Source: Neurospora intermedia (taxonomy: Eukaryota; Ascomycota; Sordariomycetes; Sordariales; Sordariaceae). From it: DNA of 64,000 nucleotides. The position numbers were made by a program, and so were the translations under genes. The notes beneath the pieces were generated by a model. The model ran no database searches and was not told where the DNA came from. It saw only the letters and a program-made list of their open reading frames with translations. Of this stretch, positions 36,481 to 48,463 are shown in pieces (position 1 is the first letter of the stretch; each line of letters begins with the position of its first letter). Location: the NCBI GenBank assembly GCA_037102815.1, contig BTPP01000001.1:5543001-5607000 (forward strand), written 5' to 3'.

Positions 36481-37314
36481 TTACTGTCTACCGCCATCCG
36501 CGTTGTTTCCTCCGCGCTTCTCGTCCTTTTCTCCCTTTTCAGCCTCATTTCCTTCCTGTACCTCTACCTCCTCCTCTTCGTATCCCTCCACCTCTTCACC
36601 TTCATCTTCTCCCTCAACTTCTTCCCCCTCTTGCCCCTCCACCAACTGCGGATCAACACCATCCTTGGCCTTCTGCTCCTCCAGCTTTTTGTACTTCCTT
36701 CTCGCCTTCTTCGCCTTACTATCCGCCTTCTTCTTCTTGACGTTTCCCACAATCGCCAAGCGACTCTTGTCCCCGTTGAGAAACAAATCGACCTTGGCGG
36801 CGAGGATCTCCCGAGCCAGCTTGCGGTTTTGCGTGCGCGAGCGCGTTTCTTGGCATTTGATGACGATGTTGGTGGGGATATGCCGGAGTTGAACAGCGCT
36901 GTTGGTTTTATTCTGTTGAAGGGAAGAGATCAGTGGGGGGTTAGTAACTGGGATGTAGGAGGGCAGCTGGGCTGTCGGGGGAGAAAGAGGACGGGGGGAG
37001 GAACGTACAATCTTTTGTCCACCAGGACCACTACCCTTGAGGTAAACCTCTTCCAACTCGTCCTCGGGGAGTTTAGGTCGGGGAGGCATTTGCCACGCTT
37101 TGAGCCATGACGAAGTGCTCGTGGTGAACGGTGCTGTTGCTGCTGCTGCTGGTACTGCTGCAACAGGGCTCGTGGAAGTTGCGATCACCGGCCGTCGTCC
37201 TGCTCCCGAGCCCGAGATGAACGGTAGGCCGCCATATTTCAGGATTCGACCTACTGCTCCTGTGAAAAGGGCTGAAAGCAAAGGTACCGGGTGTAGGCGA
37301 AGTGTTGTCTTCAT
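36481..37314 (-). CDS. Mitochondrial release-factor-like GGQ protein (C12orf65/MTRFR type)
   Basis: Two exons, 37314-37009 and 36912-36481, give 245 residues. The 96-bp intron (GTACGT...CAACAG) is stop-free and in frame, so an unspliced reading would add 32 residues immediately after the GGQ motif; removing it restores the family sequence [21 protein letters not shown]. Residues about 1-65 look like a mitochondrial presequence. The RF-1 domain (about 80-160) keeps GGQ and the NK[TS] and QTR-like [14 protein letters not shown] motifs. A basic Lys-rich tail follows, then a long Glu/Gly-rich acidic tail. It lacks the codon-recognition domains of RF1/RF2. By homology to MTRFR (and possibly yeast Pth4) it would hydrolyse peptidyl-tRNA on stalled mitoribosomes. 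The start at 37314 is the upstream-most in frame and is not proven. Confidence 0.82.
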   Translation of the reverse strand: MKTTLRLHPVPLLSALFTGAVGRILKYGGLPFISGSGAGRRPVIATSTSPVAAVPAAAATAPFTTSTSSWLKAWQMPPRPKLPEDELEEVYLKGSGPGGQKIVRSSPRPLSPPTAQLPSYIPVTNPPLISSLQQNKTNSAVQLRHIPTNIVIKCQETRSRTQNRKLAREILAAKVDLFLNGDKSRLAIVGNVKKKKADSKAKKARRKYKKLEEQKAKDGVDPQLVEGQEGEEVEGEDEGEEVEGYEEEEVEVQEGNEAEKGEKDEKRGGNNADGGRQ

Positions 37315-38402
37315 ATCATCCGAATCCGGAGCCGAAGACTGTCAACGACGGGGACGGGACGGGAATCATGATGATGACGGAACGGAGCCACGGCCAAGAG
37401 CATGGCCGTATCCGGCTGGCATTTGCATCGTGGTTCCAGCGCGGCTCATCGACCGGCAGGCAGCGTTCGCGGTCACTCGTTCGTTCGTCGTCACCGGGCG
37501 GGCCAAAGTTGGCGCAGCGCGGCCGGCGTGTAGAGTACGTACCGTGCCAGTGTGGTGGGGCTTTTGGTCAAGACAGTCGCGGCGGGTGTCCAATGATAAG
37601 GGGCCGATAAGAGTTTGCACGACGCTAATTTCAGGGGCTCAGCATCGGATGAGAGAGCCCGAGCATGGAAGGCGCGGATGCTGACTACGTAGGCCGCTAG
37701 GGGGGTTGTTGTTGTCGTTAGGTAGGTCGCTCTGGGCTCTTCGATTGAGAACAGTTCCGGGGTTCCGGGCAGACACCTCACTGAATGTTGCTTTCATGCA
37801 ACTGCACAAGCTCAATTGGCACAAAGCAGTGCCCGGCACTGAAAGATTGGTCGGGTGCTCTGGGCCTTGCAGGCGGTGACAGAAAGTTCCCCGGTTCCGC
37901 CCGTCGGCGCCCTATCGTTGTCACGCTGGGAGCGCAGGGCAGTGGTTCGCGACTCCCCAGCCGTGCGGCGGCCAGTGGGTGAATAGTTGCCCGCGACTGA
38001 AACAAAACGGCGGATTTTAGGAATCCGTCCTTCAACGGAAACATCCGATTCGAGAACCCTTTTTGCAGTGAACAAACTATTTCGACGGGATTCCTCCTGA
38101 CCTTGCCGCTTCCTTCATTGCCCTTCTTCCCCTGCGCGATATCATTCGTCTTCGATTTATCGGAATTCTTTGTTGACCTTGACTGGCTCTAATCATCGAC
38201 TCTGGACTTTTTGTAATTCGTCTGTTACCGCCTTTCCCATCGCATCGCGTGTTGCCCGTCGCAAACTCAAATCCTATCGAATTACTCGGCATCGAACGAT
38301 CGCAAAACCACAACGGTTCTTTCACGACTCCCGCCTTTTCCGAGTAAACAAATAATCACATACACCAAGACACCAAAAACCGGACACAGACTCCTGCCCA
38401 TC
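37315..38402. promoter_or_regulatory. Divergent upstream region of the GGQ-protein and ssSPT-like genes
   Basis: About 1.1 kb separates two divergently transcribed starts. Short open stretches occur but none is recognisable. The right 400 bp is richer in CT and likely holds the leader of the gene at 38403. Confidence 0.45.
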
Positions 38403-38872
38403 ATGTCTTCCTACCTCGAGGCCTTCAGCAAGTGGTTCAAGCTCAAGATTTACCAGCTTGAGGTTACCATGAGCGTGTACATCTTTACGCCTATTGAGAA
38501 GTTCATCTTTTGTATGTTTATCTCTTTTGCCTTTCTTCCCTGGTCCTCTTTGGTCTCCTTCTCACCATCCACAATCATCGCATCTTTTCTTTCCATTGCA
38601 AGCCAGTGACTAACAATCCTGCCACAGACTCCGTCCTCTTCCTCCTCGTCTCTCTCACCTTCATCGCCACCTTCCTCTACCTTCCGCATCACGTGCAATT
38701 CATCGCCCGCCGCGCCTGGTTCTACATGCACGGCGACGCCCAGGACTCGCTTCTCGACGTCGTCCACAACGCCGTGACCGTCACCAAGAGCGCATTGCTA
38801 GGATCGGAGAAGACTGCCGAAGCATTGGGCAGGGCGGCGGATGCTACGATGGGGATTGTCAGGGAACTCTAA
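38403..38872 (+). CDS. Serine palmitoyltransferase small-subunit-like membrane protein
   Basis: Two exons, 38403-38511 and 38628-38872, give 117 residues. The 116-bp intron has GTATGT, a CTAAC branch site 14 bp before CAG, and restores the frame. Residues 8-36 (with KLKIYQLEVTMSVYIFTPIEKFIF) and a single hydrophobic helix at about 37-58 (SVLFLLVSLTFIATFLYLP) match the layout of the ssSPT family: a YQY/YQL segment, LEPWE-like TPIEK, one membrane span and a HH/QH motif. Such subunits bind the Lcb1/Lcb2 heterodimer in the ER and stimulate the first step of sphingolipid synthesis. The C-terminal 50 residues (helical, DSLLDVVHNAVTVTKSALLG) extend beyond the mammalian proteins. The family call rests on short similarity, so moderate certainty. 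Confidence 0.72.
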
Positions 38873-39797
38873 ATACCCATTGGACTAGAAAAATATGTGG
38901 AACAGTCAGGCCTGCCGGTTGAGGGGCTGATGCTCTCTCTGAAGCGGCGAGAGTTGTGTTGTGTCTGAGTGAGGCGATTAGTGGTAGCGGTGTCGGTAAT
39001 GGCAGGTGGGAGGGGAGTTTTCACCACGAGAACTTGGGGCAATCGAGTTGGCTATATCCTTTTTTTCTCTTGTAATGGGGAAGTAGAGGGACGCGGTACG
39101 CGAGCGAGTACCGCTTAACAAATATGGGTTGGCAGACTGGGATCAACACCAACACCATCTCTTCGTCCAACTCTCAACAACTCGGCAGCCGATGGATTCG
39201 ACAGTTCGTCTGCACCTCAGAACCGGACCCTCCGGTATTCGCGATACAGGCAAGACGAACCTTGTTAGGAAGGCGGGCTTCTCTCGGTCGCCGCTTCATG
39301 TCTCAGGACCCTATAATGTTGCTGAAATGAGTTCGGGATCTTGACGTCGGATGGAGGCAAAGGGTATCAGTTGGGTTATTTGGCGTTCACGGTTGGAAAA
39401 AGAAATATCATACGTAATGAAGCTAGCTGGTCAAGGTTGGGAGACAGCAAACGATAGATGAACACTACATAATATTCTTTGCATACAAGGACACGACAGG
39501 ACCGCCCCGGCTGAGGTAGTCTGATAATAGCAGTACATGAACAACAAGTATTTATGGACAGATGATCTTTAATGGGTGTCATAGCAGCAGATAGGATACT
39601 AGCAACCTTGTCAACATCTCTTCAACATCCAAAGTCAGTCAGCATCCAGTGTTGAGTGGGAGATTTTGTGTGCCCAGGCCCATTTTGAGTATTCAATATT
39701 TCTTACACTCACCCATCATTTACTTTCTCGAACCCATGAACCAATATATAATACCAACGATATTTTGGTCTACCCTTCCTTTTCGCGCGCCCAAACC
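38873..39797. other. Convergent 3' region between ssSPT-like and Elp2 genes
   Basis: This 925-bp stretch should hold both 3' UTRs. Small open stretches around 39124-39344 have no recognisable product. Confidence 0.45.
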
Positions 39798-42612
39798 TTA
39801 CAAAGAAAACTCGTATATCCTCAAAGACCCATCCTCCCCAGCAATCGCCAGCTCCCTCACCTGCTTCCCACTCGTGTCGTCCTCACCCTCACCACCCTTC
39901 CTCACCCTCGGCCTCCAAGCAAGTTGCATCACCGCCTTGGGCAACCACAACTGCTCTCCCACCTTATACGTCTCCGCCACGCTCACTTCCGAGCCGACCC
40001 CGCTAACCTTGATCGCCAACACCGATAGCTTGCCGCTCTCTGTTCCCACAGCCAGCAGGTACGTGTTGCTCACGCTTCCGTCTTCTTCCGATGAAGCAAG
40101 AGGCTCAGAAGCGAAATCCAGCGCCGTAACGGGTTGGTCTTCCGTCAGAGATAAACCCAAAGTAAACGCCTCTTCCTCCTTCTTCTTCTTCTCCAAGTTT
40201 TCTTCCCCTTCTTCAACTTGTTGTTGTGGAGAAGACTTCCTAACCCAGATCTTGACCGCTTTATCCCTACCGGCCGTCGCGAACACGTCGACAGAGGACG
40301 AGGATGACGACAAGCTCTTGGGCGCCCACGCCGCATCCAGAATCATACGGCTATGACCCTTGGGGTTCAACTGCAGGAGCGTGTATCCTGCGCTGGATTG
40401 GGCATCACGCTGGAAGACGGCCCATTGTCGATCTTTGCCTACAGACAGCAAGTACGTGTTGTCGGACGAGAAGCGCAGGCGGTGGATGGTGGAGGTGTGC
40501 GCCTTGAGCGGAGGTCGGAGTTCGGTCCACTTGTCGGTTTCGAAGAGGCGGATGACGGCGTGGTTGAGGGAGGCGGCGCGGCAGGCGGAGGCGATGAGGT
40601 GGGTTTCTTTTTCTTTTTCTTTTTGGTCAGATGAAGATGAAGATGAAGATGAAGGATGAGAGACGGCAAGACAGGAGATCTCGTAGCCGTGTCCGTACAG
40701 CTTCTCTACCTCGGGCCAGAGCGTGTGTCGACTGAGACTTTCTTCGAACGGAGGGTGGTCGATCTCCAACGCGGACTTGCGCACCATACTCGCTGGGTCG
40801 AGCATGTTCTCGCGGTCTTGCATCGTGACGTCGCCACCGCGTCCGCCGTCGGGGTTACCGCCGGCGGCAGCTGAGGCGTCGGCGTCGTCGTCGATCACGT
40901 CGATGGCCTTGTTGGAGAGGCCGAGCACAGGGATGTTGGCGGCGTCGGCGGGGAGGGAGTCAAAATCGGAGGAGGAGAGAGCGGAAGAGGTGCCCGTCAG
41001 CCGGTTGAGCATGCGGGCGACGGCTTTGGGCTCGGTGAAGACGCGCATGAGCTTCTCGTCGGCGCCGGAGACAAAAGAGGTCGAGGACAGGGAGTCGATG
41101 CAGTTGAGGTCATAGCCGTGGATTTGGGGGCGGGCCATCTCGTGCCAGGTACGCTTGCTGGGGTAAGTGGTTAAGGAAGGGTTGGTAGCCCATTCGGCGT
41201 GCAGGCGGGTGGTTTGGTCGGAGCTAGTGGAAAGGAGGTAGACGCCGTTGCGGGACCACGAAATACCCGTCACGGCTCGGGTGTGCCCGGATACGGCAAA
41301 GTTCTGCTTCCAGGCTTGGTCATTGCTGTCCCAGTCCCAGCGACGCCAGCTGCCGGTGCGCCCGAGGGTGATGACGGTGGTGCCGGAGGGCGACCACATG
41401 CCGGTCCAGAAGCCACCGATACTGCCTGTTGCCGTCGTGGCGCCCTTTTCACGACTGACCTCGCCGAGACGGGCGACGGTGATCCAGATGCCGGACTCCG
41501 GATCGGACTCCCAGATGGAGAGCGAGTTGTCTGCTGAAGCCGAGAGGAGCTGGAGGGTACCCTCGCCGCTGTCGGAGGTGGTGGAGGTAGGAGAGCGGCA
41601 CCAGCGCGCGGTGTAGATCCAGTCTTCGTGACCAAGGAGCAGAGCCTCGAACATGATGCAGTACTTGTTGGTAGCGGGGTCAGCTCCCTCGACCTTGATC
41701 TTGTGGATCTTGTTTGCTGGGCCAGGAGTCAAAGCAGCGGCAGCAGCCGAAGCATCTGAGGCGGCCGAGGTCGGCATAGACAGAGCACTGCCTTGGTGAA
41801 TACGCCATATCCTGATGTACTTGTCCTGGCTGGCTGAGGCAAGAAGAATGTCGCTCTCGGCTTCGGACTTTGGCTTTTCGCGGATGAAATCAAGAGATCG
41901 GATCCAGTTCTCGTGGCCTGGGAGGGCGGCTTGAGGGGTGAATTCGAGCTGGGTGTCGTCTACTGTCGAGGCAGTGAAGACCTGGATGATGTTTGTGGTT
42001 CCGGCAACAGCCAAAATGAGAGAAGTACCCTCGTCGTTTAGGGGGCTCAAGGCAAGGGCCAATGGGAAGTACTTCTTAGCAGTCTTGATGGTTTGAAGAA
42101 GGGTGGTTTGCCCGGATGAGACATCCACAGACCAGACCTTGACGGTAGAGTCTGCCGCGCCCGAAACAAAAATCCGACGCTTAGTGCTGCCAACGGGAAT
42201 CTTGAGAGCTGCGAGGTAGTTGATAGGGGCCGTGTGCTCCTGTAGGGTCTGAACACATGTTGCGGCACCGGTCTCGCTGTCGAGGGCCCAGACTCGAAGG
42301 CTTTGGTCGTCGCCTCCGCTTACTAAGTATGTTGACTTTTCATCTTGCAACCTAGGAAGGAACTTGACGGCCCGTACATGAGCTGTATGGCCGCTCAAAA
42401 TCTGGGAGATACCAACAGTGTTCTGGGGTAGCAATTAGCAAGGAATTTCAGTTGGGCGAAAAGTCATGTTGTGGTCATACCGAAGGGTTCCAAAGGCAGA
42501 CGTTGATGTCCGCGCCAAATGCCACCAGGCCATTCTCTGCCCAGTCAGCGGCAGCGGCGTACCTGTTTGCGCCGGCCGAAAGGTAGCGAGGATCAATCGC
42601 TGTTTCTGTCAT
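39798..42612 (-). CDS. elp2: Elongator complex subunit Elp2
   Basis: Two exons, 42612-42481 and 42422-39798, give 918 residues. The first exon (44 codons, from MTETAIDPRYLSAGANR) supplies the conserved start of the first blade, including WAENGLVAFGADINVCLW; the 58-bp intron (GTATGA...CCCAG) joins it in phase to NTVGISQILSGH. A downstream ATG at 42434 in the second exon's frame begins inside the intron. WD repeats run through the whole protein, fitting the two seven-bladed propellers known for Elp2, with SGH/GHEDWI/GHTRAV and VKVW/IRIW/VKIW landmarks. Low-complexity inserts lie near residues 555-580, 640-650 and 780-795. Elp2 scaffolds Elongator, which makes mcm5/ncm5 side chains on tRNA wobble U34. 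It is longer than yeast Elp2 (788), mainly through these inserts. It is divergent to Urm1. Confidence 0.93.
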
Positions 42613-43042
42613 GATATTTGCCTCTTCAATTTAGATTCCGATTTTCAGATCACACTCACCACCTAGTGAACAGTCAGTGAGTGATGGGAAGTCGTGAATT
42701 GTAGTTAAAGAAGTCGCTGTCAGAGGGGTCGTCGTGATTGGCTGTAGTGCCCCAGCTTGGAGTTTTTTAGGCCCTTGCTTGGGCCTGAAATGACTCCACT
42801 GCAATCGTAGACTGCACGACTTAACACGGCAGCTTCTTTCCCAGTTTATGCAATTAGTTTCCAGAAACAGGGCAGTTGCAGCAATTGCCCAATCAAAGCC
42901 TATATAACTAGCTGTCAGCTCGACCCAAATATCCCTTTCTTGGACATCCACCACACATTTTACCTGAATTTCTTCAACTTCATCCGTACAACACCGTAGA
43001 CGTTTGCTTTGTATCACACTTCGATTTTGGAAATATATCATT
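42613..43042. promoter_or_regulatory. Shared bidirectional promoter of elp2 and urm1
   Basis: Only 430 bp separate the two start codons, which face away from each other, so the region must contain both promoters and leaders. No clear TATA box sits at a fixed distance. The layout suggests co-expression but does not prove it. Confidence 0.6.
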
Positions 43043-43497
43043 ATGTCAGACCAAAAAGATCAAAAGATCGACATCACGGTCGACTTCTCGTGAGTTTCTT
43101 CCCGACCTCGATGAGCTTGATCCTTCTTACTAACACATTATCTCTCGCCCAGTGGCGGCCTCGAAATTCTCTTCTCCAACCAGAAACATCATGCTCTCTC
43201 AGTACCAGCCCAGGACGCCGAAGGCAAACCAGCAAACGTTGGCTTCCTCATCAACTATCTCTGCCAGACGCTCATGACCGACCCACGCGCTGATCTGTTT
43301 GTGCTCGGTGGTGAACTGTGAGTCTTGTTTTGTCTCGGTGTTCTGGTAAAGCACTTACTAACAGACCTAAACCAAATAGCCGCCCAGGTATCTTGTGTCT
43401 GATCAATGAAAGTGACTGGGAGCTGGAAGAGGAAGATGCCTACGTGCTTCAGCCAGGAGACAATATCCTCTTCATTTCTACGCTTCACGGTGGTTAG
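43043..43497 (+). CDS. urm1: Ubiquitin-related modifier Urm1
   Basis: Three exons, 43043-43089, 43153-43317 and 43380-43497, give 109 residues. Introns of 63 and 62 bp have GTGAGT donors and TAG/CAG acceptors with CTAAC branch sites. The beta-grasp sequence is typical: [15 protein letters not shown], then [41 protein letters not shown]. It ends in the diglycine needed for thiocarboxylation by the E1-like Uba4. Urm1 donates sulfur for s2U34 in tRNA and can be conjugated to proteins under oxidative stress. Length fits the family (about 99-110). The start is fixed by the N-terminus MSDQKDQKI. Confidence 0.96.
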
Positions 43498-45490
43498 TAC
43501 ACCAAGTGATGACGGTTGGGGGTTTGATGGACAGCGGAGCGATTATATATGCTGTTGGTTCCCATTCCCTTTGTTTCATTCATGATGATGACTGACCGTT
43601 ATCACAAGGTCAGCTTCCATACAGCAATGGAGGGTACCCTGATGTTTGAGAAATATGGCTCAGTTGTGTTCCTGGGCCTGGCGTGACGTTAAACATACCT
43701 AAACACGGCGAGTGCCTGCTATCCGCGACACGGCACAACCCTCCGGCCTGATCGGCTCACAACGTCATCCCGCCACACCCATATTTCATCCGAACTGCAC
43801 CTTCCCCATCCCTATGTTCAGAGCACAGAATCTGCAGGGACGGTCGTCACTGGACCTGCCCATATAAGTGACCTTTCCTGTACCGCTTACCGTCGGGGGG
43901 CCGGGAGGGGTCTAGCAGTAACATCCACCTCAGGAGGTAGTTGGTATAGCGGTCAGTCCATCGCCGGCTATCAGAGAGAGCGTGGTTTCGACCCCGGACG
44001 GTGTGCTACTGGATTGCTTTACCCAAACCGACACAATTTTTTTTTAATCTTTTTGCTGCTGCGATTTGCAGCCTGTGTGGCTGGCGCACGCTGGGTGTCA
44101 TCGCCCAGATGCAATATGTGTATGATCTTTTGCAGCGACAGCTTTCGCGTTCGCAATCTGTGGAGTTTCTGGCATTCGAAATCAAGTATCTGCGAAAATC
44201 TGCGACGCTCTGAATATGCACATTCGACGTCAATCTGTGCAAGAGTCCTTGAATGCAAAACACTGCTACTCATGACCGGGAAAGTCACATCGTCGACCTT
44301 TGGAAGCAACAGCAGGTCGAATGCTTGAAACCATGATACCTTCTACATTATACCCAAAGAAGTTGATCTTGCTAGCTCAGGTGCTTCTACTTGGCAGTTA
44401 AGTCGAACAATCTTGATGCATTCTGACCAGACGACAACCATACACATACTGTCCCTTTCGTCCCTCCTCTGTACTATACCCCTAAAGGAGCTTGATTGAA
44501 TTATTGCGGCGGTTACTGTTGACTTCTTCAAAGTTTTGTCCAGATCAACAGATGCCACGATTCGCGTCACTCACCGGTTACGTTAGCCTCATTTTATCAC
44601 CCGAATCGGCCCCCAATCTGACCCCCAACTCAGGCCATCAGCGTCGGATCAGGCTGAGTCGAGAAGGATTGGAATGAAATATTGATCAGCACCAAGACCC
44701 CACGATATCTTCATGCCCAACTCAACAACGGACCGACTGCGCCTCAATAGTGTAGTAGTCAGACCGACGTTGCGATGGTCTTTTCAAAATGCTAGAGGGA
44801 ACTGGACTCAAGCTCATTAAGCATCAACAAAGGTACCGTCCTTCAACACGGAGTACATACCTCTCTGATTCACTACGAAAAAGGAGATCAACGGTCTTCA
44901 TTTCCCCTTCAAAAGAATCAGCCAGCCCATTCCGTTGTCACTCTTTCCAATTGTAACTGGGCCAACACTCCCTCGGAGCATTACCTCCTCGGAGGTGTAG
45001 AAGCAATATTAAGAAGGTTAACCAAAAACGTTTGAGCGAGAGCATCCATCGGCTATGATGACCGACACCCATGTTGTCAACAACAATAACGTCGTCGTCG
45101 GGCAATCTTTGGGTTTCATTCCGTTGTCGATCTTCATATTCGATGGGGTTCCAGAACGGGACGGACCGCTTCAGTTCACTTCGCTTCTTCCTCTTTCCAG
45201 ACCATGTGTCTGATTTGGGATTTGCAATTACACTAACGTGGCATTCTAACATCTGTCTCATTCTTCAGACTGGAATACGGGATTTTTAAGCATCTGCATG
45301 CTTACTCTGGGTGATGTGGGATGGACGGTTGTTAAGTGTCGACGCCCGTTGGTTTGTGTGTTGAAAGTCTATCACGTTCTCACGTCCAGGCAACGGGTTC
45401 TTCAGGAATGGTTGAGTTGACAATTGATACTCTCCGCTCATTGCTAACTCCAATGGCACTATCACATTTCTCGACTGTGGCAGACTGGCA

Positions 45491-45526
45491 GCCATCCCCT
45501 CAGCCATCCCCTCAGCCATCCCCTCA
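45491..45526 (+). repeat. Three tandem copies of a 12-bp unit
   Basis: The unit GCCATCCCCTCA occurs three times in perfect tandem. It lies in the gene-poor region, with no coding frame around it. Confidence 0.95.
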
Positions 45527-47100
45527 ACGAATGCTCGAGCCACTGACACTACGCATTTCACACAGCCAACTCACCTGACACAACCTCACGGATACTTTCA
45601 ACTCTATGTTCACAGAGAGAGCATCAAGTGATGACCCCATCCCCTTAAAATTCAGACTTTGAGCCTCCTGAATAGCACAAACAAAACCCCGTGATCTATC
45701 ACCTGTCAGACTCGCTCAGCAACAAACATATGCCGACCTGACACAATGCCGCCGGAAGTTGTTTGCATGTTTGCTCTTCGAGTGCACGGGTATCAACACC
45801 CCTTCCTAACTCCAACTCCAAAGCCCTAAGCCACTCCCCCCTCTCACGGCCCCCTAACACCCCCATCAGACCCCTATCCAGGCCCCCCACACGCACATCA
45901 CATATCACCTACCTAGTTGAGTTGCCCTCCTAAATAAGCCCCCCTGTTTAACCCGTCCTATCAAAGAGAGAAGATCAGCTGGTTCAGGCCGTCTATCGAG
46001 ATCTTATGCACCTAGATCACAGATCACCCGATATCCCGGGGGAAGCCGGGGATGTACCGGGAGAGACTTGCCGAGTCGGGTAGGCCAGACCGTGTCTATT
46101 GATGCCTACCGGTAAGTCAGCCGCGGTCCGGGTCAGCCGACCGAACGGGCCGGCTGAGGAGAGATGAATGGTGTTTGCTCGACCCTGAGAATCAAATCCT
46201 CGTTAGTGAGTTAGCGATCACTATGTAGGTAGCTAGACTAGTAGATGGGTTAAACTACACAGTAACTACACTACACTAGCTAGCTGAGCCCCAATTCAGC
46301 TCATGCACGGGATGTGTATCATCTATCCCCTCTATCCCCCTCATCTTATAGATAAATGATAGATCGACTATCTATCTCGGCATCATGATCCGCGCATATC
46401 AGATGCACGCACGACTTTACGATTTTCGCCCCGTATTGTGTTTCCAGGATCCTGCCAGGCACCACCCAGGCAGATGGTTATCACTTTTTTTCTTTCGCTG
46501 ATACACTAGATAGGTCGAGGTAGCTACTGCATTGCAATCATGCTTTTTACACGAGAACTACTACTTGGGTACACGACATATTACCTGCATACGTCAACAC
46601 AGCCATATGCCTATGTATGCGTAAAACTTGTGCGTGAGACTACACTACAGCAGAGCGCAGCACAGTACCTAGGAATGTACATCACCAAGCCAACATACTG
46701 CCTGAACTTGTGATATTTAGATACAAGTAAGAAAATAGTCAAAAAATAATAGTTCAAAGGACTTAAAAAGCAAGGGATGGACGGCACTTGCTTGATCCCC
46801 GTCCAAACGAGTGGGAGCGGGGCCGGCAAGTGACATCCGGAACAGCGGGCGACGTCGAGTCAAATCGGGTCATCGGACGGGGGAAAGTACTTGTACCTCT
46901 ACTATGTATGTTGTCTACGAGCGGGGAACCGGATGGGATAGAAGTAACTGGCTGAATGAGACAGTTAGAAAATCCGTTTGGAGGCAAAAGGATTTGGGAA
47001 ACACTGGCTTGTCTGGGCAGGAGGGGAGGAGGTGAGGAGGAGGGAACGAAGAGGGGAAAGGTCAAGTTTGATACTATCAAAGATGTTTGCTTTTCGCTTT

Positions 47101-47148
47101 CGTTTGTTCGCTCGCTCACTCGCTCGTTCGCTCGTTTGGTCGTTCGCC
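47101..47148 (+). repeat. Degenerate CTCG/TTCG tandem repeat
   Basis: GTTCGCTCGCTCACTCGCTC-type sequence, a run of related 4-bp units with scattered differences. Confidence 0.8.
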
Positions 47149-48437
47149 GTTGCATCGATGTGTCTGACTGACATGAATGGCAGATAGTCAGCCTTGTTTA
47201 CAAAAAAATAAAAAAACACTTCCACTGTGCTGTCAGATATGGATGGGAGAAGTGACTGAGTAATAGTAAGCACGGTGCTTGCAAATGCAGCAGTATCAGA
47301 AAGAAATGGAATGTTAGGTGTATGCGCGTGCTGGCATTTCCAATATCTCACTGCCACTTTCAACTATCACTTACAGTATTGATTGATAATGAATCTCGAA
47401 TCATACCTAGTTGAATGCTTGAAATGAACGAATGAATGAGATGTTGTTTGTCGTTCGCACCGACCTTTGTGTGGGATTCCCCGTTTTCAGCTCACCCATA
47501 CCTATCTTCCCCGTCTTGGCGATGCTCCAACTTTACCTACTTTGCAGCACATTTTAGCCAAACGTACGTGATTTTTGCACAGTAAACTATTTCCATTGTC
47601 TAAATATGTACTTAGACGAAAGGAGGGGTGAAAATGACGTGAGACATCCAAACTAGTGAAATAACCTTGTAGTGTATTTATTCTGTGCACATGTAACGCG
47701 GGCAGGTGGGCAGGAGTAGCAGGTTGTTGTAAGAAGGCCTGTCCCTGCCTGCATACACATACATGTACATACCGCGTACATATGTCGACTTGACAAGCTG
47801 AAAAAAGCAAAGAGACTTTACCACCTACATGGAACTAGTGTAAAGGTAAGGTCCTACTTACCCATCGCACCAACCATCAGGAACGGTGAAGCCAAGCCAA
47901 AATCCTAAAAACGGGAACCTGGAAAAAGAAACAAGATTCTCCTTACTTATCATTCGAGTTCAAGGGTTTCCCTGGTTCAAGAGATACCAAGTTCAATCAG
48001 TTAGTTCACTGTGGTTGAGTCTTTGGGCCAGGACCCTGAATATCGATTTTGGCTAGATTTGGTGAAGGGAACAACTCTCTGATTCCAAACTCCAGGTTTC
48101 TCTGGACGGTCGAATGAATGGATAGGTAATCGAGGCGATGGAGATAGGAGGGAATCCTCTTTTGCCTCAGTCGCACCACTTTTCGACATCTTGACACACT
48201 TCATCACTCCTTTTTTTCTCAGAAAGTGATTTGATGAGTTCATATTTGACATGTCTCACCTGCTCACTTTACCACATGGAACTAGAAGTAGTGTATCTAA
48301 TAGTAGTAGCCCTGGTGCCGGGAACCTGGAATAGCGAAATCCAATCCAAAGCCCCAATCCCTAGCGCCCGCTTGTCGTCGCCTCATCTTGCTTGTTTCTC
48401 TTCGCTTTTTCTTACCCACATTGCCCCCCAAACTTAG

Positions 48438-48463
48438 ACACACACACACACACACACACACAC
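48438..48463 (+). repeat. (AC)13 microsatellite
   Basis: A perfect run of 13 AC dinucleotides in non-coding DNA. Its survival also shows that this region has not been hit by RIP, which would attack CA. Confidence 0.97.

Noticed and set aside
43930-44010. tRNA-like stretch with box A-like (GGTATAGCGGTCAG) and box B-like (GGTTTCGACCCC) motifs
   Set aside because: Neither the anticodon stem nor the T stem pairs, and no acceptor stem fits beside the T arm. There is no T run right after it. A degenerate pseudo-tRNA is possible, but a functional tRNA is not supported.
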